From contig QJPP01007218.1 in NCBI GenBank assembly GCA_003996215.1, forward strand, positions 124,001 to 188,000: 64,000 bases of DNA, written 5' to 3'. The stretch comes from Jaltomata sinuosa (lineage: Eukaryota; Streptophyta; Magnoliopsida; Solanales; Solanaceae). The notes beneath the pieces are model-generated. The model had not been told where the DNA came from and ran no database searches. It worked only from the letters and a program-made list of their open reading frames with translations. The translations under genes and the position numbers were made by a program. Shown in pieces: positions 31,801 to 43,829 of the stretch. Position 1 is the stretch's first letter. Every line of letters begins with the position of its first letter.

Positions 31801-34800
31801 TAACTGGCCCCAACTTGTTTGGCGCTCTGAGGTATAGTGGTAGTTGTTGTTGTAGTTCACCGTGGTTGTGGTCCTAATTTCGCGACTATGTTGGAACGTT
31901 TTTATGTTCTTTCTTTTTAGAGTTATTTTGATTAGTCTCTTAGTTGTGCTATCATATTAAATTACCTTATTTGTGGATTTTTCTTTTGGACACTTAAATT
32001 TTCTTTCCTAAACTTCTAGTCATATTTATCTTGCAAGATGCAAATCCATTTCTACCACTTACAATTCTCAGTCTCGATGTAAATGATCTTGAAGCTATGT
32101 TGCTCGGACTCTTCGAAAATGTCATCGGGTGCGTGTCGGATCCTTCAAAAGTAGTATATTTTTGGAGGATCCGACACGGGTGCGGCATCATATTTGGAGA
32201 GTCCGAGCAACTTAGTCTTGAAGTGTAATTACGAAGTTTTCAGTAGAAGTCCTCAACTAGTCCAGTTTACTTAATTTTCCTTTGATATGGTAACACCATC
32301 CACCCAAACCCTCTCTCTTAGGAGTCAATCGTGGTCCCTCCCATTTGTCCCCTTGGTGATTTGGAGGTGGTGGGTCCTTTACACTAGGCTACCTCTTCTG
32401 CAGTTTAGTAACCTATATGGTGTGCTACACCCAAATAGATAAGAAAATCTATTGAGAGATAACACTTGATATGTGTTCTTCAAAAGGCAACTTCACCTTT
32501 TTCACCTTCCCAAATACTTTTTCTTCATATTCAAATTAAAGTGGTTGTGACTCTGGTGCAACTAGATTTGGCCATTTCCTTCCTTTTTGAGGGACATGAT
32601 GGCTGCAATAGCAGTGGTCTGTTGAAGTTAGGAGAACTACAAGTACAACTTGGGGAGTATAGATAGGTTTCATTGGTAATGACTTATAGATGGCTTAGGT
32701 GGTGGTCCGCAGTAGATGAGAAGTAGCACATGACAGCTGCATGATGGTGTTGGCAACACTTTTGGTAGTTATTTTCTTTTCCTTTTCTGGAAAGAGTTTA
32801 TTGGGTATTTGCATATGGGTTGCTCACGGGCAGCTGCTGCGGTTTCAGTAGCTGATATAATGGCTGCTATAGTAGTTTGTGCACTATGGAAGAGTCTCTA
32901 AGTGGTAAGGGTTATTAGCGAGGACATGGGTGAAAGCTAGTGAGTGGTGCAATCAGGTGGTATGCCGCTGGGATCATGTTGTTAAGGTTGGGTTTTCTTT
33001 GTGGGTAATGAATGTGGAACATGCTAGTTAAATTGTTGAATGGCTTTTGGTCTTGACTCTTGAGTATTATTGAGTTGTTCTTGCCTTTTTATGAATCCCA
33101 AATACCAGGGGGAGTTACGTGAAACGAAATTGTAGGTATCAATTAAAGTAAGCATCACTTTTCTCTGGAATATCATTAAATGCAAAGGATAGACTTTATC
33201 TTATCAAAAAAAAAATATGCAAAGGATCGACTTTATGTTGCAGTTGATGGATTGCTTAATGCTGGCACTTGTGTAACCGTTGAACCAATCATTTTCCCTA
33301 CTAACAATTCATTTGATGCTGTGAAGTTTGAAATAGGAAGATAAGAGCTTAGTATCAAGGACCTATTTCCTTTTCTGTGGGTGACTTTGTATTCAACTAT
33401 TTGCTTTTATATGAAAATTTGATATATTATTGTTGATGCTCAAGCTCTCATTTGCATGAAAGAAATCTAATCAGAAAACAGCATGTCAGTGTGCACCCTT
33501 CTCACTCATGCATGCTATTTGTAAGCAAATGGATAGAATATCATCCTTTGGATCTGGTGCGTGGTGTAGAAGTTTGATGTAGTTGCACCATTCTTGTATC
33601 CATAACCGGAACTAGCTTTTCTTCAGCAGCTTTGCTTCGTTAGCTTCTTGTTAGCAATACTAGTTTGTAGCCTGCATCTACCTGGAATACAAGCTTTGCC
33701 AGCGAAACCCCCATCTGAGCTTCCCTTGTTGTCTTGGAATTTTTTTTTCTTCGGTCCATCACTCTTTTGCATGAAAATTTAAAGCCTTTTGCACTAAGTA
33801 CTTTGTTATAGCAGGGATTCTCCAAGTATCCGTCTTCCGTCATTAGACAAGTCATAGCCATTCTTAAGTTGTCATAATTGTATTTCATGTGTGCGCCTTT
33901 CTAATCTTCTATATCTATCTACCTAGTAGAGAATTGATTTTGCTTCCATCATTTCTTGTCAGCTCTGCAATGACCTGTTCTGTGATCAGCTCTAATTCTT
34001 GAACAAATTTTGGATTAAGTGAAACTTTAGGTGAAGTTGCTAGGGTAGAACTGCGGGATGATATTGGTTGTGTCTTTATGGAACAAGGTTATTATTGCTA
34101 TTTAGTCCGAAGTGATATTTTAAAATATGAATATTGAGATTCTTCTGTTCAACAATTACTTTTCCTGTTGTTGATTGACATCTGTCCGAATTTTAAGTAT
34201 CATAACACTCTATTTTCATGAAGGTGGTGACTTGTGGAAACGTGCCTCTTGAGTCATCCTTCCAAAAAGTTCCTAGGTGTGTCTATACTTCTACAAGTTT
34301 ATACGAGTATAGAGGATGGGATTCAAAAGCTGCAAATCCTACTCACCGGCGTTTTACATGGGGCCTCAGGTCTTCAGAAGTGAGTTGCTAGACAGATTCC
34401 CTAATCTTGTTATCCTTCCTCAAAATACCTGTAATTGTTACATATTGAAAGGGATGATCTGCTGGCTCCTAATTCAAAGTTGAAGGTTCTCATGATGATG
34501 CTGGATTCAGTCTTTGGACCTCGGGTTAAAGATATCTCATTGTTTGGATGATGTATGAAATTTTTATAAATACTTTTGAGATTTTACTTTGCTGACTTGA
34601 ATTCCTTGTCCGTACTGTTTTGCAGAGGCATGTGGTAGACTTTTATATCTCTGATTTCCAGTCGGGGTTAAGAGCGTTGGTTAAGACTGGCTATGGTGTA
34701 AAGGTGACTCCTTATGTAGACGAGTCAATAGTTGTTGATGTGGATCCTTTGAATAGTGAGTTATCTCCAGAATTTATCAGGTGGTTGAGAGAGAGAAATC

Positions 34801-35301
34801 TTTCAAGTGATGATCGTCTAATGCGACTGAAGGAAGGGTAGGAGTTTTTTCCCCTTCTCATTCTCTACTTTTTCCTACAAGTGCACTGCCAGTACATCAT
34901 ATTTGTTCCAATTGCTCCGAGGCGCTAAAGTTTGACGCCAGTGTAGCTTGCTGACTTTAAACTATTTCTTTACTTTGTGGCAACAGTTGCAGAAGAGTTA
35001 ACTAAATGTATGTGTACCATTTGCTGAATTGTCTATGCTGTATGCTGCGAATGTGTGGCTAGGTGGTGGGAGATGCTAATTAAGATGTGTATTTGGTCTT
35101 TTTGATAGGTATATAAAAGAAGGAAGCACGGTGAGTGTGATTGGAGTGGTTCAGAGGAATGAGAACGTGCTTATGATTGTCCCTCCTCCTGAGCCATTTA
35201 CAACAGGGTGCCAGTGGCTGAAATGCATATTTCCTGCTAGCCTTGAGGGCATTGTGTTAAGATGTGAAGACGCGTCAAAAGTTGATGCTATACCAGTATG
35301 A
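28877..35301 (+). CDS. SHOU4/At1g16860-like plant membrane protein
   Basis: Four coding exons: 28877-29776, 34224-34379, 34626-34837 and 35109-35301, giving 486 residues in continuous frame. The start ATG gives MGSRFPSHQLSNGLYVSGRP, the conserved N-terminus of this plant family. Residues about 50-200 are serine/glycine/proline-rich with many SGP repeats (SGPITGG, SGPINSS, SGPLSKH) and probably disordered and cytosolic. Two hydrophobic segments follow (PILWAMILLFVMGFIAGGFI; AILLIVVVVLFGIVAALFVW). A conserved C-terminal domain starts at about 275 (CRGGSAIVGFITRYPDSEL, KVPRCVYTSTSLYEYRGWDS, RHVVDFYISDFQSGLRALVK). Arabidopsis SHOU4 and SHOU4L restrain exocytosis of cellulose synthase to the plasma membrane; that role is transferred by homology. 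Older annotation calls it a ubiquitin-protease-related protein, but no catalytic triad is evident. The 4.4-kb first coding intron holds small repeats. Confidence 0.88.
31800..31858 (+). mobile_element. SINE/RTE 3'-tail fragment
   Basis: GGCCCCAACTTGTTTGGCGC, CTCTGAGGTATAGTGGTAG and a TTGTTGTTGTAG end match the 3' part of TS-type tobacco SINEs, which end in TTG repeats. Only this tail is seen. It lies in the first coding intron of the SHOU4-like gene. Confidence 0.5.
32098..32212. mobile_element. Near-palindromic MITE
   Basis: The arms are TGTTGCTCGGACTCTTCGAA (left) and its near reverse complement TTTGGAGAGTCCGAGCAACT (right), continuing through GTGCGTGTCGGATCC and GGATCCGACACGGGTGCG. The 115 bp fold into a hairpin with a small loop around 32155. 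It is flanked by TA on both sides, compatible with a Tc1/mariner-type target. No coding capacity. Confidence 0.8.
33200..33216 (+). mobile_element. 17-bp LINE-tail micro-insertion between 20-bp duplications
   Basis: ATGCAAAGGATAGACTTTAT (33180-33199) and ATGCAAAGGATCGACTTTAT (33217-33236) flank CTTATCAAAAAAAAAAT. The inserted piece is exactly the last bases and A-tail of an L1 (compare CTTTATCAAAAAAA at 25.8 kb). The flanks differ at one base. Confidence 0.7.
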
Positions 35302-36108
35302 TAGGGTTTTATGTTCAACATACTTAAGATGGTATGTGATGTTAGGTTGAAGATGTTATATTGTGGAGAGGTATCTGAAAATAGTTTGTGTTTCATTTCC
35401 TGTATAGTTACTAGGTGTTGTTTAAACTTAATATGGCATCTTGTAATAGAGAGAATGGTTAGATGAAATGTTTGAGCCGTTGTGATTATACTTGTATCAC
35501 TAATATACAATCCATGTATCAGCTGAGAAAATGACAAGAAGAAAGGTGTCAATTTCTTTTTGTGGTGAAAAAGGATACCTTTGGCCTCCGGTCAATAGGA
35601 ACTTTGCAAAGTTGTGGCTCTTTCCTGCATTTTGACAAAAAAAAATTCCCAACCTAAACCCAGCTTACATACAAAGTAGAGAAATGCGAACTTGATGACA
35701 AGCAAAACATGGATTTCAGTTATGTGCACCAACTCTGATTGTATAAATATGTTTTGTTCTCTACCAAGATCTTCTAGGCTATTTTATTATTCTTTTGTTA
35801 AAAGGATTATATTATTAAAATAATATGCGTAATGTACCACAAAGTCAAAATTTAGGACCCATGAATATTGTTTATTTGATAGCATTGTTTAGCTATTTTA
35901 TGCCGGATAATACATAGGAATAGTTTTAAACCTAAGGACCACTTTTATCATTTTCTCTGCCAGATGACGTAATTTTGATATGGATGAATGAAGCAAGAGA
36001 AAGGAAATGACCTCGAAAAGTTAAAAGGAAAGTGGCATTGTGTGGGAGGTGGAGGAGTAAAATAAAGTGCAGCGTACCGAGAGGGGAAGAAGATCTGGGC
36101 AATGAGAG
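35302..36108. other. Spacer between the SHOU4-like and kelch genes
   Basis: It contains the probable 3' UTR of the SHOU4-like gene on the left and the kelch gene promoter and leader on the right. An ATG at 36102 opens an 11-codon uORF that overlaps the kelch start codon at 36109. No further gene or repeat was recognised. Confidence 0.5.
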
Positions 36109-39100
36109 ATGAGAATAGGCAAGGCAAGTGCTAGTGGTAAGAGCAGCACCAAGTTGGTCTTTCTTTGTGTGGCGCTGTTGGGAGCCTTTCTTCTTGTAGA
36201 TCTGCTCTGGGCTTCCTCTTCTTCCTCCTTGTCCTCTTTCAATTCCAATCTTCTCTTCTTTCCTAACCAGACCCTTCCCAAGGTAACTAACTAACTAGAA
36301 TAAAATCTCAATTTGTTTTCCCTTCAATTTACCTAGTTTGTTTACAATATGATTAGGACGATGGCGCTCCACAGAGGATTTTATCAGCTACCTTTGCCGA
36401 TTTGCCTGCTCCCCTATTGAAGTGGGACAAGATGGCAACATCACCTGTCCCTCGTCTTGATGGTGCTGCTCTCCAGATCAACGACCTTCTTTTCGTATTT
36501 GCTGGTTATGGAACCATTGATCATGTCCGTTTTTTTTTTCCTTTCTCTTCCTTTTTTCTCTTTCTATTCTGACATATGTTTGAGATTTTTTCTTTCTTTT
36601 TCATTTTGTATCAGGTTCACTCGCATGTCAATATTTACAATTTCACCGCCAATTCATGGGGAGGAACATTTGATATGCCCAAAGAAATGGCTCATTCACA
36701 CTTGGGTATGGTAACTGATGGCAGATACATTTATGTTGTTACTGGTCAATACGGTCCCCAGTGCCGGGGTCCTACCGCTCGCAATTTTGTTCTTGACACC
36801 AAAACCAAGCAATGGAAGGACTTGCCTCCTTTACCTGTCCCAAGGTATTCAATTTGTTGCCAAGCTCCACGAAATGGCTCACTTACACTTGTGCTTTCTC
36901 AACTTGTATAGTTACTTCTAATGGATGTTTCTAATGCTTTATTATTGTCTTCTACTTATCCTAACTGGTGAATATTATCTTCTCTACCAACTATTTTTTT
37001 GCCCTTTGCTGTCTGGAAGAAACATCAAACTGAGAGAATCTGTATTTTGGTTTTAAGTTTTAACGTCAGGAAATTGATTCTTCAGATGACTTGTATGTAG
37101 TTGCATGACTGGTGCCGCTGGTACTTTACCGTTTCTTTTGGAGGATTTGGTGCTAATTGCCGTTACAATGCTAAATTCTGTATGGATGTAAGATTATAAC
37201 TACCTTAGATAGTTGTTCAAAGAATTGCTCGTATGTAAGAGAGGCCTGGTTCAGAAACTAGCATTTGCCTACATTATATTTGATTTGTGTAAACATCTAT
37301 TCTTCTTATTACCACTACTTTTGCTTGACAATGCAAAGGGGAAAGAAACTATTGCCTGGCTCCTCAAAGTCCTTATTTGTCAAGATTTTTTCAAAGCTTC
37401 AATTAAGTTTGAATTCTAAGTCACCATGGAATTTCTGCTACCTTTAGAAGGCAGTGTGCATTGACTGAACATACTATATTGATTTTGAGATACTTGACAA
37501 GATAAGGCTGCTGTAATATGTTTAAGTTTTATGTAAAATTGTATATCCTTGTTAATGAGCTTGATTCTCAGGTATGCGCCTGCAACACAGCTCTGGAGAG
37601 GCAGGCTTCATGTAATGGGTGGGAGCAAAGAGAATCGGCATACCCCAGGATTAGAGCATTGGAGCATTGCTGTTAAAGATGGAAAGGCTTTAGAAACGGA
37701 GTGGCAGACTGAGATACCCATTCCTCGTGGTGGACCTCACAGGTATTTGGCTTATTTCATGCAAATATTATTCAAGCATAAGCAACAACAAACCCAGTGT
37801 AATCCACAAGTGGGCTCTGGGGGGTAGGATGTACGCAAACCTTACCCCTGCTGTTACCGATAAACCGTCGGCTCAAAAGAAATGCTTTTGAAGCAGGATT
37901 GCGAGAAAAATATGACAACTATTGTAAGCATAATATAATATATGCAGTAGATTACATAAGGTACCCTCAGAAGGAAAAAAAAGGGAAAGGGAAATCTTGA
38001 TGGGCAGTGTGAAGGGTTCATCCTAGAGAGAATGAATATTACACCTGGAACCAACAATGCTTTGGATAATATATTTTTAGTGCAGTATAGAGCAGCTAGT
38101 GTATAGTAACTGAGTTCTAGGAGGTTTAAATTCATGATGAGAATTGAGTTTTTCCTACTAATCTTTCTAAGGTGATGAGAACTTTGGCAGTTTAGTGATA
38201 GTTTCTCTGTGTAGTTGGTTTGAAATTCACAAAAGTGCCGTTATTTGAGGGATAACATGGAATAAGGAGGGAAGTTGCATGCCACATTTTCTTCTATTGA
38301 GGGAGATATTGTGCCCATTGTGATGTTGATAGTTTGTGTTGTTTTTGTTCTCCAGCTTGTCCTTTCAGTTTCAACTGACTGATGCTTCTTTGTTCTTTTG
38401 GGTTGGAATTGGTATAAGATAATCTGGTACTCTGGAGAACTCTTTCGTGTATCTGTTCTTGTCTGGTTTTGCTAGATGCTTGTGAGATACCCTTTTTTGT
38501 GCTTTGAGCAGGAATAGATGTCTGCAGATTGTTAAGGCAGAGGAGGGGATGAGAGGAATAGAGGAGAAATAGATCTGTGCTGAAGTCTAATTAACATCTT
38601 TGGCAAATACAGTCTAGGATGTGGATGAGTGAACTGATTCAACAAATTTGATAAATCACCCCAAGTCTTGGTTGCTGGAGTCGAACCTTTTTCAAATAAA
38701 CACTCGCTGTTTCTAAAGCTTTAGGTGTCAATATTCAATATAATTAGCAAGAGAGGAATCAAATGTTTTTGTGCTTTGTGTGATCTATTCAGAAGTTAGT
38801 GAGACGCTTATGTTAACTTGATGAGTTTTTAGGAGTGCATACTTGAGTAACTTCTCTGCATCTTGCTTGAAATTTCATGCAGAGCCTGTGTTGTGTTTGA
38901 TGACCGACTTTATGTCCTTGGTGGTCAAGAGGGTGATTTTATGGCTAAACCTGGATCACCTATTTTCAAATGCTCACGTAGAAACGAGGTAATCGAACTG
39001 TGACTTGATTTTGTAATTTTTGTATTAGTTGAGGAAATTTCATTAATAAAGTGCCAAGGATGTACCATAAAAGTACAAATAAAGGATCATAGGATTGCTG

Positions 39101-42017
39101 CTGTTCCAGTTATATCCCCAAAATTTCTTGAAAATCAAAATACTGAGACCAGTTTTATATCATGTTACTCCAACACCAAAAGTATAAGTTCTGTAGGCAT
39201 CTTATTTTTATAAAAGAAATATAATTTTCCTTGGCATTCAAAGCATCTCTTGTTCCTCTTCAACCAATCTGTAAGTCGTATATTGGTTAACAAATTTTAA
39301 AATGTTATGATCCAGTTAAACTTTGGACATTAATTACTCCTTTTATGGGATTTAATTTTGTTTTGTGTGATAAAAAACTTGGCTGGATTAAGACATGTTT
39401 TTTCTCATTTTTTTGACAAGGCAACAAATTGTATATATAAATCATCAACACGTAAGTGCTGGAAGCCAAAAATTTACATTAGTGAATCCATATCCAATAA
39501 AAACAGTACACCATCTGGATCATCTGTATACGCTGACGTGCTCCAATAACAAAAACTTAGGATGCAACTCATTTAATCCTTTGCAGAGAACTACTATTGC
39601 CTTCAAAATGCCTAGAGTTTCTTTCTTTCCAAATGGTCCACCATATTGCATGCTGGGACAATTCTCCATCTGTCTTTGTTTGTGTTGCCATCACCCTCTG
39701 TGTTCCAGCTTGTTAGTACCTCAGATGTTCTTCCTGGCATGGTCCACCTTATACCTCTGAAGCTGATAAACAAGTCCCAAAGCTGACTAACCACTTTACA
39801 ATGAAGGAACAGATGGTCAATTGTCTCTGCATTCTGTCCACATAAATAGCATCCTGAGACTTGAGCACATTTGGATTCCCCTTTTCTTGAGATTCTCCTG
39901 AGTTAAAACAGACTCTTTCACCACCAGCCAAGTAAATACAGCCACTTCGTATGGAATTTTGACTTTCCATATGAGCTTCCAAGGCAGAAAACTGATCTGA
40001 AAACCCATCTGATTCATGTCCTTAACGGCAGAGCTTACCTAAAATGATCTTTACTATGACAATTCCATCTCAAAGTGTCTTCTCCTTCCTGTAGCCACTT
40101 GCACTGGTCTAGTGTGCCATAAAAATTGGCCAGTCTTTCCATCTCCCAATCTTGCATCAATCTTCTGTAAGTCAGATTCCATTCCTGTGCAGACCATACT
40201 TCCTGCAAAGTTGATTACTGCTGCTGATTCAAGATGGAAATACCAGGGTACTGGTACTTAAGACTGCCATTCCCTAGCCAGTTTTTTTTTTTTTTTTTTT
40301 TTTGACAATTAGTTCTGTTGTATTCCTCAGCAATTAGGGACTGCTGGCCACCCTCAAAAGCTCCCTAGCCAGTTATCTTCCCAAAACATTATCCTCCTGC
40401 CATCTTTCACATTAAAGCTAATATTTTCAAAAAAAACAAGGCACAAGTTTCTGATAGATTTCCGCGAACTGGTACCATATGAACTATTGACCCCTTTTGC
40501 CCTCCAAAATCCCTCCTTTTCATTCTTAGCATGAATCGCAGTGCCGCATGAAGTATGCTCTTCCTTTGATAGTCTCCAAAGCCATTTCATCAGGAGGCTT
40601 CTATTTTGTTTCCTCAGATTTCTAATACCCAACCCTCCATGTTTTTTTGCCATAATTAAGGTTTCCCATTTAACTAAATGGAATCCTTTTTCTCTCTGTT
40701 TCCTTGCCACAAAAAAGTTCCTCCTAAGAGTATCATTTCTGTTCTCCACAATACTGGGAAGGGGGGATAAGGACATCAAATATGTAGGTTAGGCATCTAA
40801 TATAGAGTTATCAGGACCAGTCTACCACCTAGTGACAAATGTTTTGATTTCCATATTGTCAAATCTTTTCTCATTTTGGGTGTCAACAGTTAGACCTGTT
40901 AGATGAAATTTGCCAAATGGAAGGTCATATTTGCCTTTTGGCATATTACTACTTAAAGAAAGAAGACATTCTTGACTAGTTGGTGCGTTGGTCTGCTATA
41001 CCAGCAACAATTGAAGGATATTACTTATTTTGAGGGTGTTTGGGTTGGCTTTTTTAAAGTAGCTTATAAGCTAAAAGCTAAAAGCCATAAGTTGGGAACT
41101 CCCAACTTTTAGCTTTTAGCTTATTTTTGTACCTTTTTAGCCTAAAAGTAGGTGCTTAAAAGCACTTTTTGTCTTTCCCAAACACCCCAAAAAATAAAAA
41201 AGAGCTTAAAAGCTAAAAGCACTTGAAATAACTAATTAGCCAATCCAAACACCCTCTTCAAGTTGATATAATCGTTCTCATTTTCGTTCTCTACTATCCA
41301 GATCCTTTGCGAATTGAAAAACAGTGTAGCCAATAGATGAAAACTGGAAGAATTTTTGGGGATTGATAAAAGCAGATTCACGTACTCCCAACATACTGAG
41401 AATTGGAGCTGATGTAGGGGTTGAGAGTGTGTTTTACTCTAATGTCGTTTTGGCTTAATATGACTATGGAGCCTGACTTTACAGGTTGTATATGATGATG
41501 TTTACATGTTAGATGATGATATGACATGGAAAGTGTTGCCTCCCATGCCAAAGCCAGATTCCCATATAGAGTTTGCTTGGGCTATTGTCAACAGGTCTCT
41601 TGTGATTGTTGGAGGAACTACTGAGAAGCACCCAAATACCAAAAAGATGACCCTCGTTGGAGAAATATTCCAGTTTCAATTCGATACACAGGTATTGTTT
41701 CTAATCTTCAACAAACTAATGGTGTTTATTTTGTCTTAGAATTTAGTGCTGACTTGTAGCCTGCCGCTTCCATCAGCTTAGATACATGAAAATGCATGAG
41801 TTGCTTAGACTTATCCGTTTATATCAATTTATGTTTTGATCCAATGCAGACATGGAAAGTTTTAGGCAAACTTCCTTACCGTGTAAAAACAACTCTTGTT
41901 GGCTTCTGGAACGGATGGTTGTACTTCACATCAGGACAAAGAGACAAAGGACCTGATGATCCATCACCAAGGAAGGTCATTGGAGAGATGTGGAGAACTA
42001 AACTAAAATTGTTATGA
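36109..42017 (+). CDS. Kelch-repeat (galactose oxidase-like beta-propeller) protein with N-terminal membrane anchor
   Basis: Seven coding exons: 36109-36282, 36357-36524, 36615-36844, 37572-37742, 38883-38988, 41485-41691 and 41850-42017, giving 407 residues with all phases agreeing. A hydrophobic segment at residues about 14-36 (KLVFLCVALLGAFLLVDLLW) predicts a signal anchor. About six kelch-like blades follow, recognised by paired glycines and spaced Trp/Tyr: PVPRLDGAALQINDLLFVFA, HSHLGMVTDGRYIYVVTGQY, GRLHVMGGSKENRHTPGLEH, RLYVLGGQEGDF, SLVIVGGTTEKHPNTKK and NGWLYFTSGQRDKGPDDPSP. Overall it resembles the plant At3g27220-type kelch family. No F-box is present, so an SCF role is unlikely. 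A Golgi or secretory lumenal scaffold or binding role is an inference from topology. The 2.5-kb fifth intron holds an L1 relic and a MITE. Confidence 0.88.
37780..37877 (-). mobile_element. RTE LINE 3'-tail fragment
   Basis: The plus strand reads AACCCAGTGTAATCCACAAG, a GGGGGGTAGGATGTACGC block and ACCGATAAACCGTCGGCTCA, the inverted RTE tail. It lies just inside intron 4 of the kelch gene. Confidence 0.72.
39405..40870 (-). pseudogene. 5'-truncated L1 LINE relic, antisense in kelch intron 5
   Basis: From right to left the minus strand encodes the RT C-terminal part (SLSPLPSIVENRNDTLRRNF, GFHLVKWETLIMAKKHGGLG, WLWRLSKEE) and the linker (FFENISFNVKDGRRIMFWED). Then comes zf-RVT (PWKLIWKVKIPYEVAVFTWL, ENLKKRGIQMCSSLR), in several frames with stops. 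It is more decayed than the L1 at 8705-10834. A T-run near 39408 marks the 3' end. A second small retro-insertion interrupts it. Confidence 0.8.
40284..40361 (-). mobile_element. Small retro-insertion with long A-tail inside the L1 relic
   Basis: A 20-odd T run (40282-40303) followed by about 58 bp (GACAATTAGTTCTGTTGTAT ... CACCCTCAAAAGC). It is bounded by an exact 13-bp duplication, TCCCTAGCCAGTT, at 40271-40283 and 40362-40374. The long pure A-tail and perfect duplication mean a recent event mediated by LINE machinery. The source sequence was not recognised. Confidence 0.75.
41032..41256. mobile_element. MITE with GAGGGTGTTTGG ends
   Basis: Inverted ends GAGGGTGTTTGGGTTGGCT (41032) and AGCCAATCCAAACACCCTC (ending 41256) bound 225 bp. 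The interior carries repeated AAGCTAAAAGC-type palindromic motifs. It is non-coding and lies in kelch intron 5. The target duplication is not clear, so the superfamily is unassigned (hAT-like or PIF-like). Confidence 0.8.
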
Positions 42018-42384
42018 GCTCATAGTTTTACCTAAAATTCTGCCTAATATATAGTAAATGTTGTGTAAATTAATGCATGTGTTTTTTTGTTATTCTTCTC
42101 TTTTTTCTTTGTTTTCCATGCAATTTATTTGGGTCCAGCCTCATTTAGCACTGTTGGAAACCAATTACCAAGTGGAGACTGGAGAGTGTGCAGTGTTATA
42201 GTATTCTTTTAGCTTCAATTTTAACGTTACAAGTAACTGAAGAAATGCTTTACTCTTCAATTCACTTTTTCCCTTTCGAAATTGATATATTTTTAGAATA
42301 AGGATTCTCCTTTTTTTCTTTTTTTCGTCTGTTTGTTTCATTTAAGTCAGAAGGAGACGTATATCATGTACAGATGTAGACATG

Positions 42385-43820
42385 GCTCCGACAATACCAT
42401 AATACGGAAAGAGTTTTCAAAAAACTAATAAAAAGGAAACATGAGCCCTCCGGAAGTATGGAGGGCTCACCACTTGCTATTCAAATCCCGGAGATCCTAG
42501 TGCTGCACGGAACCACGAGGATAAGTCTCGGAACCTCATAACTGCATAACTGAATAAATCAAGCGTACAATAAAGAGCCCCGTTCGACTCAGAGGGAAGA
42601 GCCCCATTCGACTCATACCCGTGTCGGCATAACACGGTTTCGGGTGTGGAGCCCCGTTCGACCCACACTTTCTCGTTTAACCATCTAATCCTCTTAAGCC
42701 CATATTTGTATCTCTTCAAACATTTAACAAACCAATCATTTCGGGGTTCTTTTACATTATTAAGGCATACATGAGTGGGTACTATTATACCTAGACTTGC
42801 AAGTCACACTTATCATATTATGCCATTATCATTTATACATCAATCGCCCCGCATTTAAGGATCTTTTACCTCCTTTAACAATCAACTCCCTCAAAGTTAT
42901 AATTCAATCAATTTAAAGCAATCATTTCAAAAACCAAGGGAATTTAGAAGATCCACTTTATACCATTAGAACCCAATTACTTAGGTAATAAACCATTTTC
43001 GTAGTAACCGTATCTTAAGGCTTCAAATCTGCCCCAATTTCATAAATTCATAAGTAAAGTCATACTCCAAACCATAACTTCAAAATGGTAATTAAATACG
43101 GATAGCTTCATATAATAAACGTTCAAAAGTTCAAGCAAACTTTTTTCTTTCGAAAATCCTTCAACTATTTATACATAATAATAACAAAGATTCATAATCA
43201 GTTGGAGTAAACACAATTCCTACGAGTATAGTTGAAAGGGGATCGTTCAACATACCTTTAGACGAAGAACGCTTAGGATTTGCTCGAGTTTTGCTTAGGA
43301 ACTTAGAACCCTAGGCACCTTTGCTTCAAGAACTTAGAGAGGGAATGAAACGCTCTTTTTCTCTTGGTTTAGTCGTGCTTAGGAGGGTTAGGAACGTTTA
43401 GAATAAGTGGAAATGGATTTGGGTAAGGAAAGGACCGAAAACCCCCTTTAAAACACGTGAACCAAGTCAAAACGAAAGCCGCCGGGGCAGCCTCCGTGTC
43501 ACGGAGCTTGCCACGGAGATCTGCCTCTGTGTCACGGAGCTTGCCACGGAGATCAACCTCCGTGACACGGTCCCATCGCGGACCTTCACTGGTTCTGCCC
43601 GAAATTCGATATTTTGTGGTCTCGTGCTCCGTGGCACGGGGCTAACGCGGTACTACACTGTTTTTGAATCCTGAAACATAATTTTTTTCGCGTTCCTTGA
43701 TTTCCAAAATTCCCCGGATCACTTTAACAACATCCCCAATGATTTTAGACTCCTATGAACTCATTATTCCAAGTTTTACAAGCACGATTTGGAACGTTGA
43801 AATTTTTGGGACGTTACACT
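42385..43820 (-). mobile_element. LTR-like sequence of a Ty3-type retroelement
   Basis: Read on the minus strand it begins TGTAACGTCCCAAAAATTTC, the usual LTR start. It includes repeated GGAGCCCCGTTCGACCC-like blocks (plus strand 42575-42665) and has no open coding frame. A 33-bp unit (CCTCCGTGTCACGGAGCTTG, then CCACGGAGATCTG) is tandemly repeated at 43491-43560. The left end is not fixed, so this may be a solo LTR or a truncated one. The stretch from 42018 holds the kelch 3' UTR. Confidence 0.5.
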
Positions 43821-43829
43821 TTAGTTTCA

